Made by a program: the position numbers and the translations under genes. The notes under the pieces were generated by a model that was not told the origin of the DNA, searched no databases, and saw nothing but the letters and a program-made list of their open reading frames with translations. Positions 25,755 to 34,023 of a stretch of 64,000 nucleotides of DNA are shown here, piece after piece. The DNA lies in NCBI GenBank assembly GCA_046199005.1, contig CP176050.1, forward strand, positions 1,240,001 through 1,304,000, read 5' to 3'. Within the stretch, counting starts at the first letter, position 1; each line of letters begins with the position of its first letter. This stretch comes from Ascidiimonas sp046199005 (GTDB lineage: Bacteria; Bacteroidota; Bacteroidia; Flavobacteriales; Flavobacteriaceae).

Positions 25755-27065
25755 ATGCTCTTAGTATATACGCATAAAGTTACATCCCGATTTACTTATA
25801 TTATGAAACATGTCTTTCATAAAATGATGGGTGTAAAAGTTATTTTCACCTCAAAAGTAGAAGACTTTATAGCACATACAGGCCCTAGAATAACCTATTC
25901 GAGACAACCATTGCAAAATGAGTTTTTTGTAAGAAGTCATGATCTATTGTTTGAACAAGGTATAGCGGCTATTGACATCACTATGTATGAATGGGACGAA
26001 ACACCTTGTTTCTTCCCTACCAACGAGCGAAGCAACATTCCGTTTGATATTTTTGCAGCCAGCTTTTACCTTTTAAGTAGGTATGAGGAATATTTACCTC
26101 ATGTGAAAGACAATCACGGGCGTTATCCCGCAGAGGAGAGTCTGGCTTTTAAAGAAGGCTTCCTGCAAAAACCCATTGTAGATCTATGGATAAAGAAATT
26201 AAAAGAGACTTTGGTAAAGAGTTTTCCCGATCTTGAGGTGACCGATAAGAAGTTTTCTTTTACATCTCTTATTGATGTTTCTATATCACATTGTTTCAAA
26301 CATCGCGGAGTCTTGAGAACGCTTGGAGGCACTATGTTGGATATAAGTTCTTTCAAGCTAAAACGCGTTTTTAAAAGATATGCTGTTCTTTTAGGTTTGA
26401 AAAAAGATCCTTACAATAATTTTCAATCATTACTTCGCCTACACCAGCAGCATCAGGTCGAGGCTATTTTTTTTATATTAATCGCCGATTATAGTCGCTA
26501 CGACAAAAATATATCAATCTTTAATAATCATTTTAGATCGTTGGTAAAATCTATCGCAGATTACTCCATTGTCTCCTTAATGGGATCCTATGATTCTTAT
26601 GAGAACATTGTGAGTTTAAAAAAAAGTCGTGCAAATTTAATCGAACTTATCAATAGACCCGTTAAAAGAATTCGGCTGCGTTACAATCGTGTTAATATCC
26701 CTGAAACGTACAAACTATTGGTTGATGCCGAGATAAATGAAGATTATACCATGGGATACACAAGTTACCCAGGGTTTCGGGCGGGAACCTGTACTCCTTT
26801 TTATTTTTATGATATAAGTTATGAGGTGCAATTGCCTTTAAAAGTAAATCCGTTTTGCCTTCAAGACTATTCTTTTCTCAAATTAAATTCAGATAGTGAG
26901 ATTCGATCTGTTATTGCAAGATTGTATAACGAAGTAAAGAATGTGAACGGACATTTCATGACGGTATTTGCAAATAGCATGTTGGGTGGCTCAGGTGAGA
27001 AGAATTACAGACGCATTTATGACGAACTAGTTAAAACCATAGGCAGTGAAAAATACAGTAACTGA
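25755..27065 (+). CDS. Polysaccharide deacetylase-like family protein
   Basis: A 436-residue protein conserved in shape among Flavobacteriaceae. The N-terminal part (MLLVYTHKVTSRFTYIMKHVF, residues 1-130) precedes a body related to polysaccharide deacetylase (NodB-like) proteins, with SLIDVSISH around residue 174 and GYTSYPGFRAGTC around 333. Catalytic residues are not all clear, so activity is unproven. A cell-surface polysaccharide role is only inferred. Its last 20 bases overlap the HAD phosphatase gene. Confidence 0.75.
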   Translation: MLLVYTHKVTSRFTYIMKHVFHKMMGVKVIFTSKVEDFIAHTGPRITYSRQPLQNEFFVRSHDLLFEQGIAAIDITMYEWDETPCFFPTNERSNIPFDIFAASFYLLSRYEEYLPHVKDNHGRYPAEESLAFKEGFLQKPIVDLWIKKLKETLVKSFPDLEVTDKKFSFTSLIDVSISHCFKHRGVLRTLGGTMLDISSFKLKRVFKRYAVLLGLKKDPYNNFQSLLRLHQQHQVEAIFFILIADYSRYDKNISIFNNHFRSLVKSIADYSIVSLMGSYDSYENIVSLKKSRANLIELINRPVKRIRLRYNRVNIPETYKLLVDAEINEDYTMGYTSYPGFRAGTCTPFYFYDISYEVQLPLKVNPFCLQDYSFLKLNSDSEIRSVIARLYNEVKNVNGHFMTVFANSMLGGSGEKNYRRIYDELVKTIGSEKYSN

Positions 27066-27732
27066 TGTCTTTTTTGATTTAGATCATACGTTGTGGGATT
27101 TTGAAAGAAACTCAGCATTGACATTTAAAACTATTTTTCAAGAGCAAAATGTAAATACATCGCTTGAAAAATTTCTTGAGGTTTATGTACCTCTTAATTT
27201 CAAATATTGGAAATTATATAGAGAAGAAAAGATTAGTAAGTCTCAACTTCGCTATTCCAGACTTAGGGATAGCTTTGATGCATTGAATCATAAAGTAAAA
27301 GATGATTTGATTCATACATTGTCACAACGATATGTAGAAGTTTTACCAGAACAGAATTATCTTTTTCAGAATACCCTCCAACTTCTCAATTATTTAAATG
27401 ATCGATATAGGTTACACATTATAACAAATGGTTTCGAAGAAATTCAAGAGAAAAAACTCAAAAACGCTGCTATCAGGTCTTTTTTCAATCATGTGATCAA
27501 TTCTGAAATGGTAGGTGTAAAAAAACCAAATCCCTTAATTTTTGAATTCGCTTTAAATCGAGCAAACACAAGTGCACCTAAATCCGTAATGATAGGGGAT
27601 AGCCTTGAAGCCGATATTTTGGGAGCTAAAAATGTAGGTATGCAAACCATTCATTTTAATTCTACTAATGACCCCGTGCATGAACATGGTATAATTGTGA
27701 ATGATCTTATAGAAATTAAGAATTACCTTTAA
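27046..27732 (+). CDS. yjjG: YjjG-family HAD hydrolase (noncanonical pyrimidine nucleotidase)
   Basis: A 228-residue HAD-superfamily phosphatase. Motif I is DLDHTLWDF (residues 11-19), motif III contains the Lys of KKPNPLIF, and motif IV is GDSLEADILGA. The cap region between motifs is helical. YjjG enzymes hydrolyse non-canonical pyrimidine nucleotides, guarding against misincorporation. The start codon is GTG at 27046, inside the previous gene, so translation is likely coupled. Confidence 0.88.
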   Translation: MKNTVTDVFFDLDHTLWDFERNSALTFKTIFQEQNVNTSLEKFLEVYVPLNFKYWKLYREEKISKSQLRYSRLRDSFDALNHKVKDDLIHTLSQRYVEVLPEQNYLFQNTLQLLNYLNDRYRLHIITNGFEEIQEKKLKNAAIRSFFNHVINSEMVGVKKPNPLIFEFALNRANTSAPKSVMIGDSLEADILGAKNVGMQTIHFNSTNDPVHEHGIIVNDLIEIKNYL

Positions 27733-27747
27733 TAAACAAATTAGATT

Positions 27748-28542
27748 ATGAGAGTTTCAATTATTATAGTTTTAGTGATGACTGGCGTATTTTTAAACGC
27801 TCAGAATACTGTAAATAATTATAAATACGTCATCATTTCAAAACAATTTAGTTTTCAAAAAAGTGAAAATGAATACCAATTGAACGACCTTGCCAAGTTC
27901 CTGTTTGAGAAATATAATTTCAACCCGGTTTTTGAAGGGTCTTATCCCGAAGATCTTTATCGCAACAACTGTTTAGGGCTACAGTCTAAGATCGTAAACG
28001 AATCTAGCCTGTTTGTGACAAAATTAAAGGTAGAGTTAAGGGATTGTAAAGGGAACCTTATCTATACTTCTGGGGTAGGAAGAAGTAAACAAAAAGAATA
28101 CAGGGCTACCTACCAGGAAGCTATGCGCAATGCTTTTAGGTCTTTTAAAGACTTAAACTATAAATACGAACCGCAAAGCGAGACTGTAACTGAAATAACG
28201 AATGACATAGAGAAAGATAAGGACGTTGCAGAAAAGAAAGTTGGAGAATCTTCTGAGAATACTTCGGTAGTGACTACTGAAAATAAAGCAGAGGTTGCCG
28301 AAGTTCTGGTGGCAAATCCGCAACAAGGAAAGGCCATTCTTTATGCCCAGCAAACCGAATTTGGTTTTCAGTTGGTAGACACGACCCCCAGTATTAGATT
28401 CTTGCTTTATGAAACGAGCGTTAAAGACCTTTACATATTAAAAGATGCGCATGGTATTTTCTATAAAGAGGGGGATTCATGGGTTGCTGAATATTTGGAT
28501 AAAGGCAAAACAATAAAACAGATTTTCTCGGTGAAATTTTAA
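27748..28542 (+). CDS. Hypothetical exported protein
   Basis: A 264-residue protein with a signal peptide (MRVSIIIVLVMTGVFLNAQ). The N-terminal part (about 22-140) is a compact domain with two Cys residues (NNCLG, RDCKG). A Lys/Glu/Thr-rich linker spans about 145-195, and a short C-terminal domain ends in KGKTIKQIFSVKF. I do not recognise the family. It follows the YjjG-like gene on the same strand and its stop overlaps the rarA stop by four bases. Confidence 0.75.
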   Translation: MRVSIIIVLVMTGVFLNAQNTVNNYKYVIISKQFSFQKSENEYQLNDLAKFLFEKYNFNPVFEGSYPEDLYRNNCLGLQSKIVNESSLFVTKLKVELRDCKGNLIYTSGVGRSKQKEYRATYQEAMRNAFRSFKDLNYKYEPQSETVTEITNDIEKDKDVAEKKVGESSENTSVVTTENKAEVAEVLVANPQQGKAILYAQQTEFGFQLVDTTPSIRFLLYETSVKDLYILKDAHGIFYKEGDSWVAEYLDKGKTIKQIFSVKF

Positions 28543-29816
28543 TAATTATATTTTGATTTCCATCGGGCAGAGAGAAACTCTCTGGTTGCTTTTTCGCGTG
28601 CATTTTTGCCAGGATCATAAAAAACAGTTCCTGATAAAGCTGTAGGCATGAATTCCTGACTTACAAAATTATTGTCATAATCATGGGCATATTGATAGTT
28701 TTCTCCATACCCAATATCCTTCATTAATTTGGTAGGAGCATTGCGTAAATGTAAAGGCACGCTCAGGTCACCTGTGCTTTTTACAGTTGAAATGGCTTTG
28801 TTAATTGCAGTATAAGTAGCATTACTTTTGGGGGAAGTAGCAAGATATACGGTGCATTGGCTAAGAATTATTCTGGCTTCCGGATAACCGATAGTGGTTA
28901 CCGCCTGAAAGGTATTATTGGCAATGACAAGCGCAGTTGGATTTGCGTTTCCGATGTCTTCAGAAGCCGAGATAATGAGTCTTCGCGCAATGAACTTTAG
29001 ATCTTCACCGCCTTCAATCATGCGAGCAAGCCAATATACCGCTGCATTAGGATCACTACCTCTTATTGATTTAATAAAAGCAGAAATGATATCGTAATGT
29101 TGTTCACCGGCTTTGTCATATCGAACCGTATTTTGCTGTACTCTCTTGGTTACCAGATCATCAGTTATAACAATAACATCTGATTCTTCTGCATTTACCA
29201 GCAACTCAAAAATGTTCAAAAGCTTTCTTCCGTCACCTCCAGAAAGCCTCAACAACGCATTGGTTTCTTTTAGAGTAATGTTTTTATTTTTAAGATAAGG
29301 ATCTTTTTTTATAGCCCTTTCTAATATGGCAATGAGATCCGTTTTTGAGAAAGGCTCCAGAATATAAACCTGGCATCTTGATAGTAGTGCCGGGATCACT
29401 TCAAAACTAGGATTTTCTGTAGTTGCCCCAATTAGAGTTACCCATCCTTTTTCTACAGCCGCCAGTAGGGAATCTTGCTGCGATTTACTGAATCGATGAA
29501 TCTCATCAATAAACAGAATAGGATTCTTTGCTGTAAAAAGACCCCCGGTATTTTTCGCCTTGTCAATTACATCTCTAACGTCTTTCACACCAGAACTTAT
29601 AGCACTTAAGGTAAAAAAAGGTCGCTCGGATGTTTCTGAAATAATACTGGCAAGAGTGGTCTTACCGGTACCGGGTGGTCCCCAAAGAATTAGGGAAGGA
29701 ATAATACCTTTTTTGATTTGTTGATGGAGAGCACCATTTTCGCCAACAAGATGTGATTGACTAATGTAATCTTCTAACGTCTTCGGACGCATACGTTCTG
29801 CTAACGGTTCGTTCAT
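28539..29816 (-). CDS. rarA: Replication-associated recombination protein A (AAA+ ATPase)
   Basis: A 425-residue AAA+ ATPase (RarA/MgsA). Walker A is GPPGTGKTT near residue 45 and Walker B is FIDEIHRF near 99. The sensor stretch TTENPSFEV and the C-terminal tetramerisation region with LHLRNAPTKLMKDIGYG are present. The enzyme acts at stalled replication forks. It faces the hypothetical exported gene tail to tail and is divergent from the rhomboid gene. Confidence 0.94.
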   Translation of the reverse strand: MNEPLAERMRPKTLEDYISQSHLVGENGALHQQIKKGIIPSLILWGPPGTGKTTLASIISETSERPFFTLSAISSGVKDVRDVIDKAKNTGGLFTAKNPILFIDEIHRFSKSQQDSLLAAVEKGWVTLIGATTENPSFEVIPALLSRCQVYILEPFSKTDLIAILERAIKKDPYLKNKNITLKETNALLRLSGGDGRKLLNIFELLVNAEESDVIVITDDLVTKRVQQNTVRYDKAGEQHYDIISAFIKSIRGSDPNAAVYWLARMIEGGEDLKFIARRLIISASEDIGNANPTALVIANNTFQAVTTIGYPEARIILSQCTVYLATSPKSNATYTAINKAISTVKSTGDLSVPLHLRNAPTKLMKDIGYGENYQYAHDYDNNFVSQEFMPTALSGTVFYDPGKNAREKATREFLSARWKSKYNY

Positions 29817-29903
29817 AGCTCAAATTTACTAATATTTGTATGACAATTTTTCACTTCTAATATTTTTGGATTTGTTTTTGAACTTAACAAACAAATACAT
29901 TTT

Positions 29904-30602
29904 ATGAAAAAAGAATTGCAGTTCAAATTCTCTAATAAAGTAATTATTTATCCGTTTCTGACAGTTTTATTGTTATGGATCATATACTGGTTTGAGTTTC
30001 GGTTCGGATTTGATTTTACCAAATATGGTATCTATCCCAGATCGATTAGCGGATTGAGAGGCATCTTTTTATCTCCTTTCATACACGGTTCTGCAAAACA
30101 TCTGTACAACAACACATTTCCCACACTGATTCTTATGAGTGCATTGTTTTATTTTTATCGTCGAATAAGCATGAAGGTACTCATTGTAGGTTGGCTACTG
30201 TCAGGATTTTTAACGTGGTTAATAGCGAGAGAAGCTTACCATATAGGGATTAGTGGCATTATTTATTTATTGAGCAGTTTTATTTTTTTCAAAGGTATAT
30301 TCACAAAGTATTATAGGCTCGTAGCGGTTTCTCTTATTGTTGTTTTTGTCTACGGAAGTTTGGTTTGGTATTTATTTCCTGTTGATGAAAGAATTTCATG
30401 GGAAGGCCATCTTTCCGGTTTCCTGATAGGGTTTTTACTGGCGATTGTTTTTCCCGGAACCATAGAATTCCAACAAAAGGAAGTAGAGAATCATACTTTA
30501 GATATTGAAAATGATCCTTTTTTGAGACATTTTGATGAGCATGGGAATTTTATTCCTACCAGCGAACTCGAGAAGCGGGATCAGGAAGGGGAAAGCGAAT
30601 AG
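29904..30602 (+). CDS. Rhomboid family intramembrane serine protease
   Basis: A 232-residue membrane protein. Six hydrophobic segments are visible, with HLYNNTFPTLIL, the catalytic Ser in GISG (about residue 116) and the catalytic His in EGHLSGF (about residue 172). It is expected to cleave transmembrane substrates; the targets are unknown. An acidic soluble tail follows residue 190. The last 22 bases overlap the convergent rlmB gene. Confidence 0.92.
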   Translation: MKKELQFKFSNKVIIYPFLTVLLLWIIYWFEFRFGFDFTKYGIYPRSISGLRGIFLSPFIHGSAKHLYNNTFPTLILMSALFYFYRRISMKVLIVGWLLSGFLTWLIAREAYHIGISGIIYLLSSFIFFKGIFTKYYRLVAVSLIVVFVYGSLVWYLFPVDERISWEGHLSGFLIGFLLAIVFPGTIEFQQKEVENHTLDIENDPFLRHFDEHGNFIPTSELEKRDQEGESE

Positions 30603-31333
30603 TCTCGCTGCCGAATTACTTCATATAAAAAAATACCACAAGCTACCGATACATTGAGTGATTCTATTTTTCCTTTTATAGGAAGCATTGCCAACTCATC
30701 TGTGATTTTGAGAACCGATGAGGAAATTCCTGTATTTTCGGAACCCATCACGATCGCTATCGGCTCATTTAGTGAGATTTCGTAGATGCTCTGCGATGTC
30801 TTTTCAGTTGCCGCGATAACTTTCACACCAGAGCCTTGCAAATAATAGATGGCGTCTTTGATATGAGGAGTTTTACAGATAGGGATGTTGAATACAGCTC
30901 CAGCTGATGTTTTAACCGTATCAGCATTCACAGGAGCCCCCCCTTTATTTGGAATAATTATAGCATCAACACCTGTGCACTCCGCAGTTCTGATAATGGC
31001 TCCAAAATTTCGAACATCTGTCACATGATCCAGAATAAGAAACAGCGGTGTTTTGTTCGAGGCTATCTTAGTGTCTACTATTTCTTCAAAATTAGCAAAG
31101 CTTATGGGAGAAATAGAGGCAATAGCTCCCTGATGATTCATTTTTGTGATCCGGTTGAGTTTTTCCATAGGGACAAAAGAGTAAGTGATTTCCCTTTCTC
31201 TTAAGAGACTCTCCAGTTCTGATGAAAGATTTCCCTTAAGTCCATTCTGCAAAAAGACTTTATCTATATCTTCATTGGCATGAACTGCTTCTATTATAGC
31301 TCGAATACCAAAAATATGCGTATTTTTTTTCAT
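30581..31333 (-). CDS. rlmB: 23S rRNA (guanosine(2251)-2'-O)-methyltransferase
   Basis: A 250-residue SpoU/TrmH family methyltransferase. The substrate-binding N-domain (about 1-90) precedes the trefoil-knot domain with LDHVTDVRNFGAIIRTAE, VMGSENTGISSSVLK and the C-terminal MLPIKGKIESLNVSVA. Together these fit RlmB, which methylates the P-loop of 23S rRNA. Other SpoU enzymes share these motifs, so the exact target is inferred. Confidence 0.92.
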   Translation of the reverse strand: MKKNTHIFGIRAIIEAVHANEDIDKVFLQNGLKGNLSSELESLLREREITYSFVPMEKLNRITKMNHQGAIASISPISFANFEEIVDTKIASNKTPLFLILDHVTDVRNFGAIIRTAECTGVDAIIIPNKGGAPVNADTVKTSAGAVFNIPICKTPHIKDAIYYLQGSGVKVIAATEKTSQSIYEISLNEPIAIVMGSENTGISSSVLKITDELAMLPIKGKIESLNVSVACGIFLYEVIRQRDYSLSPS

Positions 31334-31416
31334 GGGATAAAGGTATGTAAAAATGAATAACGTAGTGTAAGAAGGGATCTATTTTGAGCAAAAGGGTAGA
31401 GAGTATAGCATAAAAA

Positions 31417-31441
31417 AGAGGCTGCATATTATGCAGCCTCT
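31417..31441 (-). terminator. Terminator of the SusC-SusD operon
   Basis: Perfect 12-bp inverted repeat AGAGGCTGCATA (31417-31428) with TATGCAGCCTCT (31430-31441). It follows the last gene of the operon. T runs lie on both sides (T6 on the minus strand), so it may act in both directions. Confidence 0.85.
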
Positions 31442-31463
31442 ATGTTTTTATAACGGTTTTAAT

Positions 31464-32327
31464 TTAACCGTTACAGATATTTAAAACAATTTCGCCGGGA
31501 GTTGGACCAGGGCCATCTGCGGCAGCTGTTTCACCTGTGGGAGCAATAAGTTCGTATGTATGCTCTTCTTCAAAATTTCCGGGAGTGTATGTCCATGTTA
31601 AAGAAGTAGCACCAGATGGCACAGTGATTACAAAACTTCCGGATGAACCATCAGTAATAGTATAATCAGTACTTACTCCGTCTATGGTAACCGTTATAAA
31701 TGCACCGTCCCATCCGTCGCCAAAACTATCTCTCAGCGTCAAGTTATAATCTCCGGGCACTGGAGCGGTAGGAACACATTTAACACCTACACCGTATCTA
31801 AAAGGCGAACGGAAAAAGGATCCGGATTGTACAGCACCTGAAACATCGGTGAAAGTGAATGATCTACCGTCTGTAAGATTAAGTACAAACTCAATATTAA
31901 ACTGATCTCCTCCATTCAGTTGATCTCCGGAAAGTCCTAAAGCGGTTCTTACCTCATTGAGTGTAATGGAAAACGTTGTTCTTGGCAAACCAAAAGGTCC
32001 GGGTGAAAATGCACTGGCTGGTATGGAAGTTACATCGGTTCTTCCAACTGAATTATCAGTACCATCATCGAAATTATCGATGAAAACTGCTTTCACATCC
32101 ACTGAACCCAAAAGCCCTCCGTTTTCAGTATCCTGTTCTTCGAGTTCAATAATAAACTCTGAAGTATCGTCAAACACATTAAATGATCCGCTTATCACAT
32201 CTACGGTTCTAAGCACCGCACCACGTGTTACGTTATCAAATAAAGTATCTATAGCATTGTCATCTGAACTACAGGAGAAAGCTATAGCTGCTAGACTTAA
32301 TGCGATTATTTTATTTACTTTTTTCAT
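31464..32327 (-). CDS. Hypothetical lipoprotein of the SusCD locus
   Basis: A 287-residue lipoprotein (MKKVNKIIALSLAAIAFSC, lipobox at Cys19). The middle is beta-rich. The C-terminal part shows YNLTLRDSFGDGWDGA, with a DSFGDGWDG motif followed by TVTIDG and TWTYTPG. I recognise the motif from secreted beta-sandwich proteins but not a named function. It is the last gene of the SusC-SusD unit (19 bases after susD), so it may bind the substrate at the cell surface. Confidence 0.8.
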   Translation of the reverse strand: MKKVNKIIALSLAAIAFSCSSDDNAIDTLFDNVTRGAVLRTVDVISGSFNVFDDTSEFIIELEEQDTENGGLLGSVDVKAVFIDNFDDGTDNSVGRTDVTSIPASAFSPGPFGLPRTTFSITLNEVRTALGLSGDQLNGGDQFNIEFVLNLTDGRSFTFTDVSGAVQSGSFFRSPFRYGVGVKCVPTAPVPGDYNLTLRDSFGDGWDGAFITVTIDGVSTDYTITDGSSGSFVITVPSGATSLTWTYTPGNFEEEHTYELIAPTGETAAADGPGPTPGEIVLNICNG

Positions 32328-32346
32328 TGTCTAGATAGTTTTAAAA

Positions 32347-34005
32347 TTAGTTGGCCTCTGGAAAACCTGGTGAACCTGGATTTGTATCCCAAAATACCTG
32401 ATCGGTCACCGTATTTTTCTGCTGTATTGATGAATTATTCAAAGCATTTTGTGGATACCTAAGCGATCTGATGAAACCTCCTGGTTGAGGCTCTCTGTTG
32501 GGCTGTAAGGTCGTAGGATATCCTGTTCTTCTATAGAAATTGTAATTCATTGTACCATTTCCATAAGATGCTACCCAATACTGCTCAGCGAGAATGTTCC
32601 AGCGCTCATCGTCGTTAGAAGCATTTTCAAAAGCATCTTCAATATCATCAATATAGCTTTGTACCTCTGCCATAGAAGGTGCGAAAGACAGGTCTGCATC
32701 CGGATCTTTAGAACCAAAGGTCATTACTTTGTTGATCGATTTTTCCATGCCATCCAGTATAAACTGTTCAGCATCTCCAGGGCTTCCGGCTGCCATAGCC
32801 ATTTCAGCTCTCATAAAGTCAACAGTAGAAGCCAACATCAAAGGAGTGATTCCTGCACCTCCGGCACCGAGACCTTGTTCAACCCCTTCAAAACGGTTAT
32901 CGTCAAAAGCTCCTCCTGCAGGATATACTCCGTAAACAGTTCTTAATAAACCATCTGGCGGGATACCCTCATCATCTCCATGATCTCTTCCCCAGTATCC
33001 GTTCGGTAAGCTACAGAAGGTAAAGCCGCCTTCTACATAATGTAAAGGTGCATCCTGTAAAGAACATCTTAGTGTTTCTTCATCAGGATCTGTTCCTCCT
33101 TCACCCGGAAGGACTGAAACTTGTCTGTAAAAATAGTAACGAATTCTGGGATCGTCGTTCTCCTGCATATAATTCATTAACCAGTTAGACATATAAGTCT
33201 GAGCTCCTGTCGGGGTATAGTTTAAAATATAGCTAGGATGACGTGTGTCGGGAAGTACTTCATTAGTTCCCCAGTTGAATTCAAAATCTTCAGAATTGCT
33301 GGCAATAAAATCACCAGAATCTACAATTGCTTGAAATGAAGCAGCTGCATTTGCATCTACCAATCTGCGCTGAAGATAGATCTTCATTTTAAGGGTATTG
33401 GCTAATTTGATCCAGTTATCATAGTCTCCATTGTAGTAAAAGTCGTTTTGAACTTCCAGCAAATTGTCATCTCTGGTGAAATTATTAATTGCCTCGTCAA
33501 GTAAAGCTAATGCAGCATCATATAATTCTGCACCGCTGTCTAACTTAGGATTTGGATTATCAAGACCTTGAATTGCTTCGCTGTAAGGTACTTCTCCGAA
33601 GTAATCTACTAATGTAACGATAAGATTCGCCTCAAGGACATTGGTAATTCCGATATGTCTGTATTGACCATCTGCTTCTGCAAGTGGAGTCATTTTTCTA
33701 ATATCCGCAAGGATATCCTGATATGCCCATTCCCACTCTTCATCAAAGTTAACAGGAGCAAGTGCATTTAGATAATTACGCTCTAGTAGTACCTGCATTC
33801 TCACAAGTCTGGCTCCGGTAAAACCGAGATCGTCCATCAATTCAGCATATTGAAGTTGAATTGCTGTAAGGAAGAAATCTACATTTCCCTGGTCACCCGC
33901 GAGAAAGTTAGGGTTATCCCTAAGGTCAAGCTCTGTTGTCTCACATGAGTTTAGCATTAAACTCGAAAATAAGACCAGAGTTATAAATTTATATATTCTT
34001 TTCAT
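32347..34005 (-). CDS. SusD/RagB family outer-membrane lipoprotein
   Basis: A 552-residue lipoprotein. The signal ends LMLNSC and begins the mature ETTELDLRDNPN. The sequence belongs to the SusD-like group with helical TPR-type folds (for example the NWIKLANTLKMKIYLQRR segment near residue 205). With its partner SusC it forms a lidded uptake complex at the outer membrane. No glycan-degrading enzyme is nearby, so the imported nutrient is unknown. It is 18 bases downstream of susC. Confidence 0.93.
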   Translation of the reverse strand: MKRIYKFITLVLFSSLMLNSCETTELDLRDNPNFLAGDQGNVDFFLTAIQLQYAELMDDLGFTGARLVRMQVLLERNYLNALAPVNFDEEWEWAYQDILADIRKMTPLAEADGQYRHIGITNVLEANLIVTLVDYFGEVPYSEAIQGLDNPNPKLDSGAELYDAALALLDEAINNFTRDDNLLEVQNDFYYNGDYDNWIKLANTLKMKIYLQRRLVDANAAASFQAIVDSGDFIASNSEDFEFNWGTNEVLPDTRHPSYILNYTPTGAQTYMSNWLMNYMQENDDPRIRYYFYRQVSVLPGEGGTDPDEETLRCSLQDAPLHYVEGGFTFCSLPNGYWGRDHGDDEGIPPDGLLRTVYGVYPAGGAFDDNRFEGVEQGLGAGGAGITPLMLASTVDFMRAEMAMAAGSPGDAEQFILDGMEKSINKVMTFGSKDPDADLSFAPSMAEVQSYIDDIEDAFENASNDDERWNILAEQYWVASYGNGTMNYNFYRRTGYPTTLQPNREPQPGGFIRSLRYPQNALNNSSIQQKNTVTDQVFWDTNPGSPGFPEAN

Positions 34006-34023
34006 TTTTTAATTGTTTTTTTA

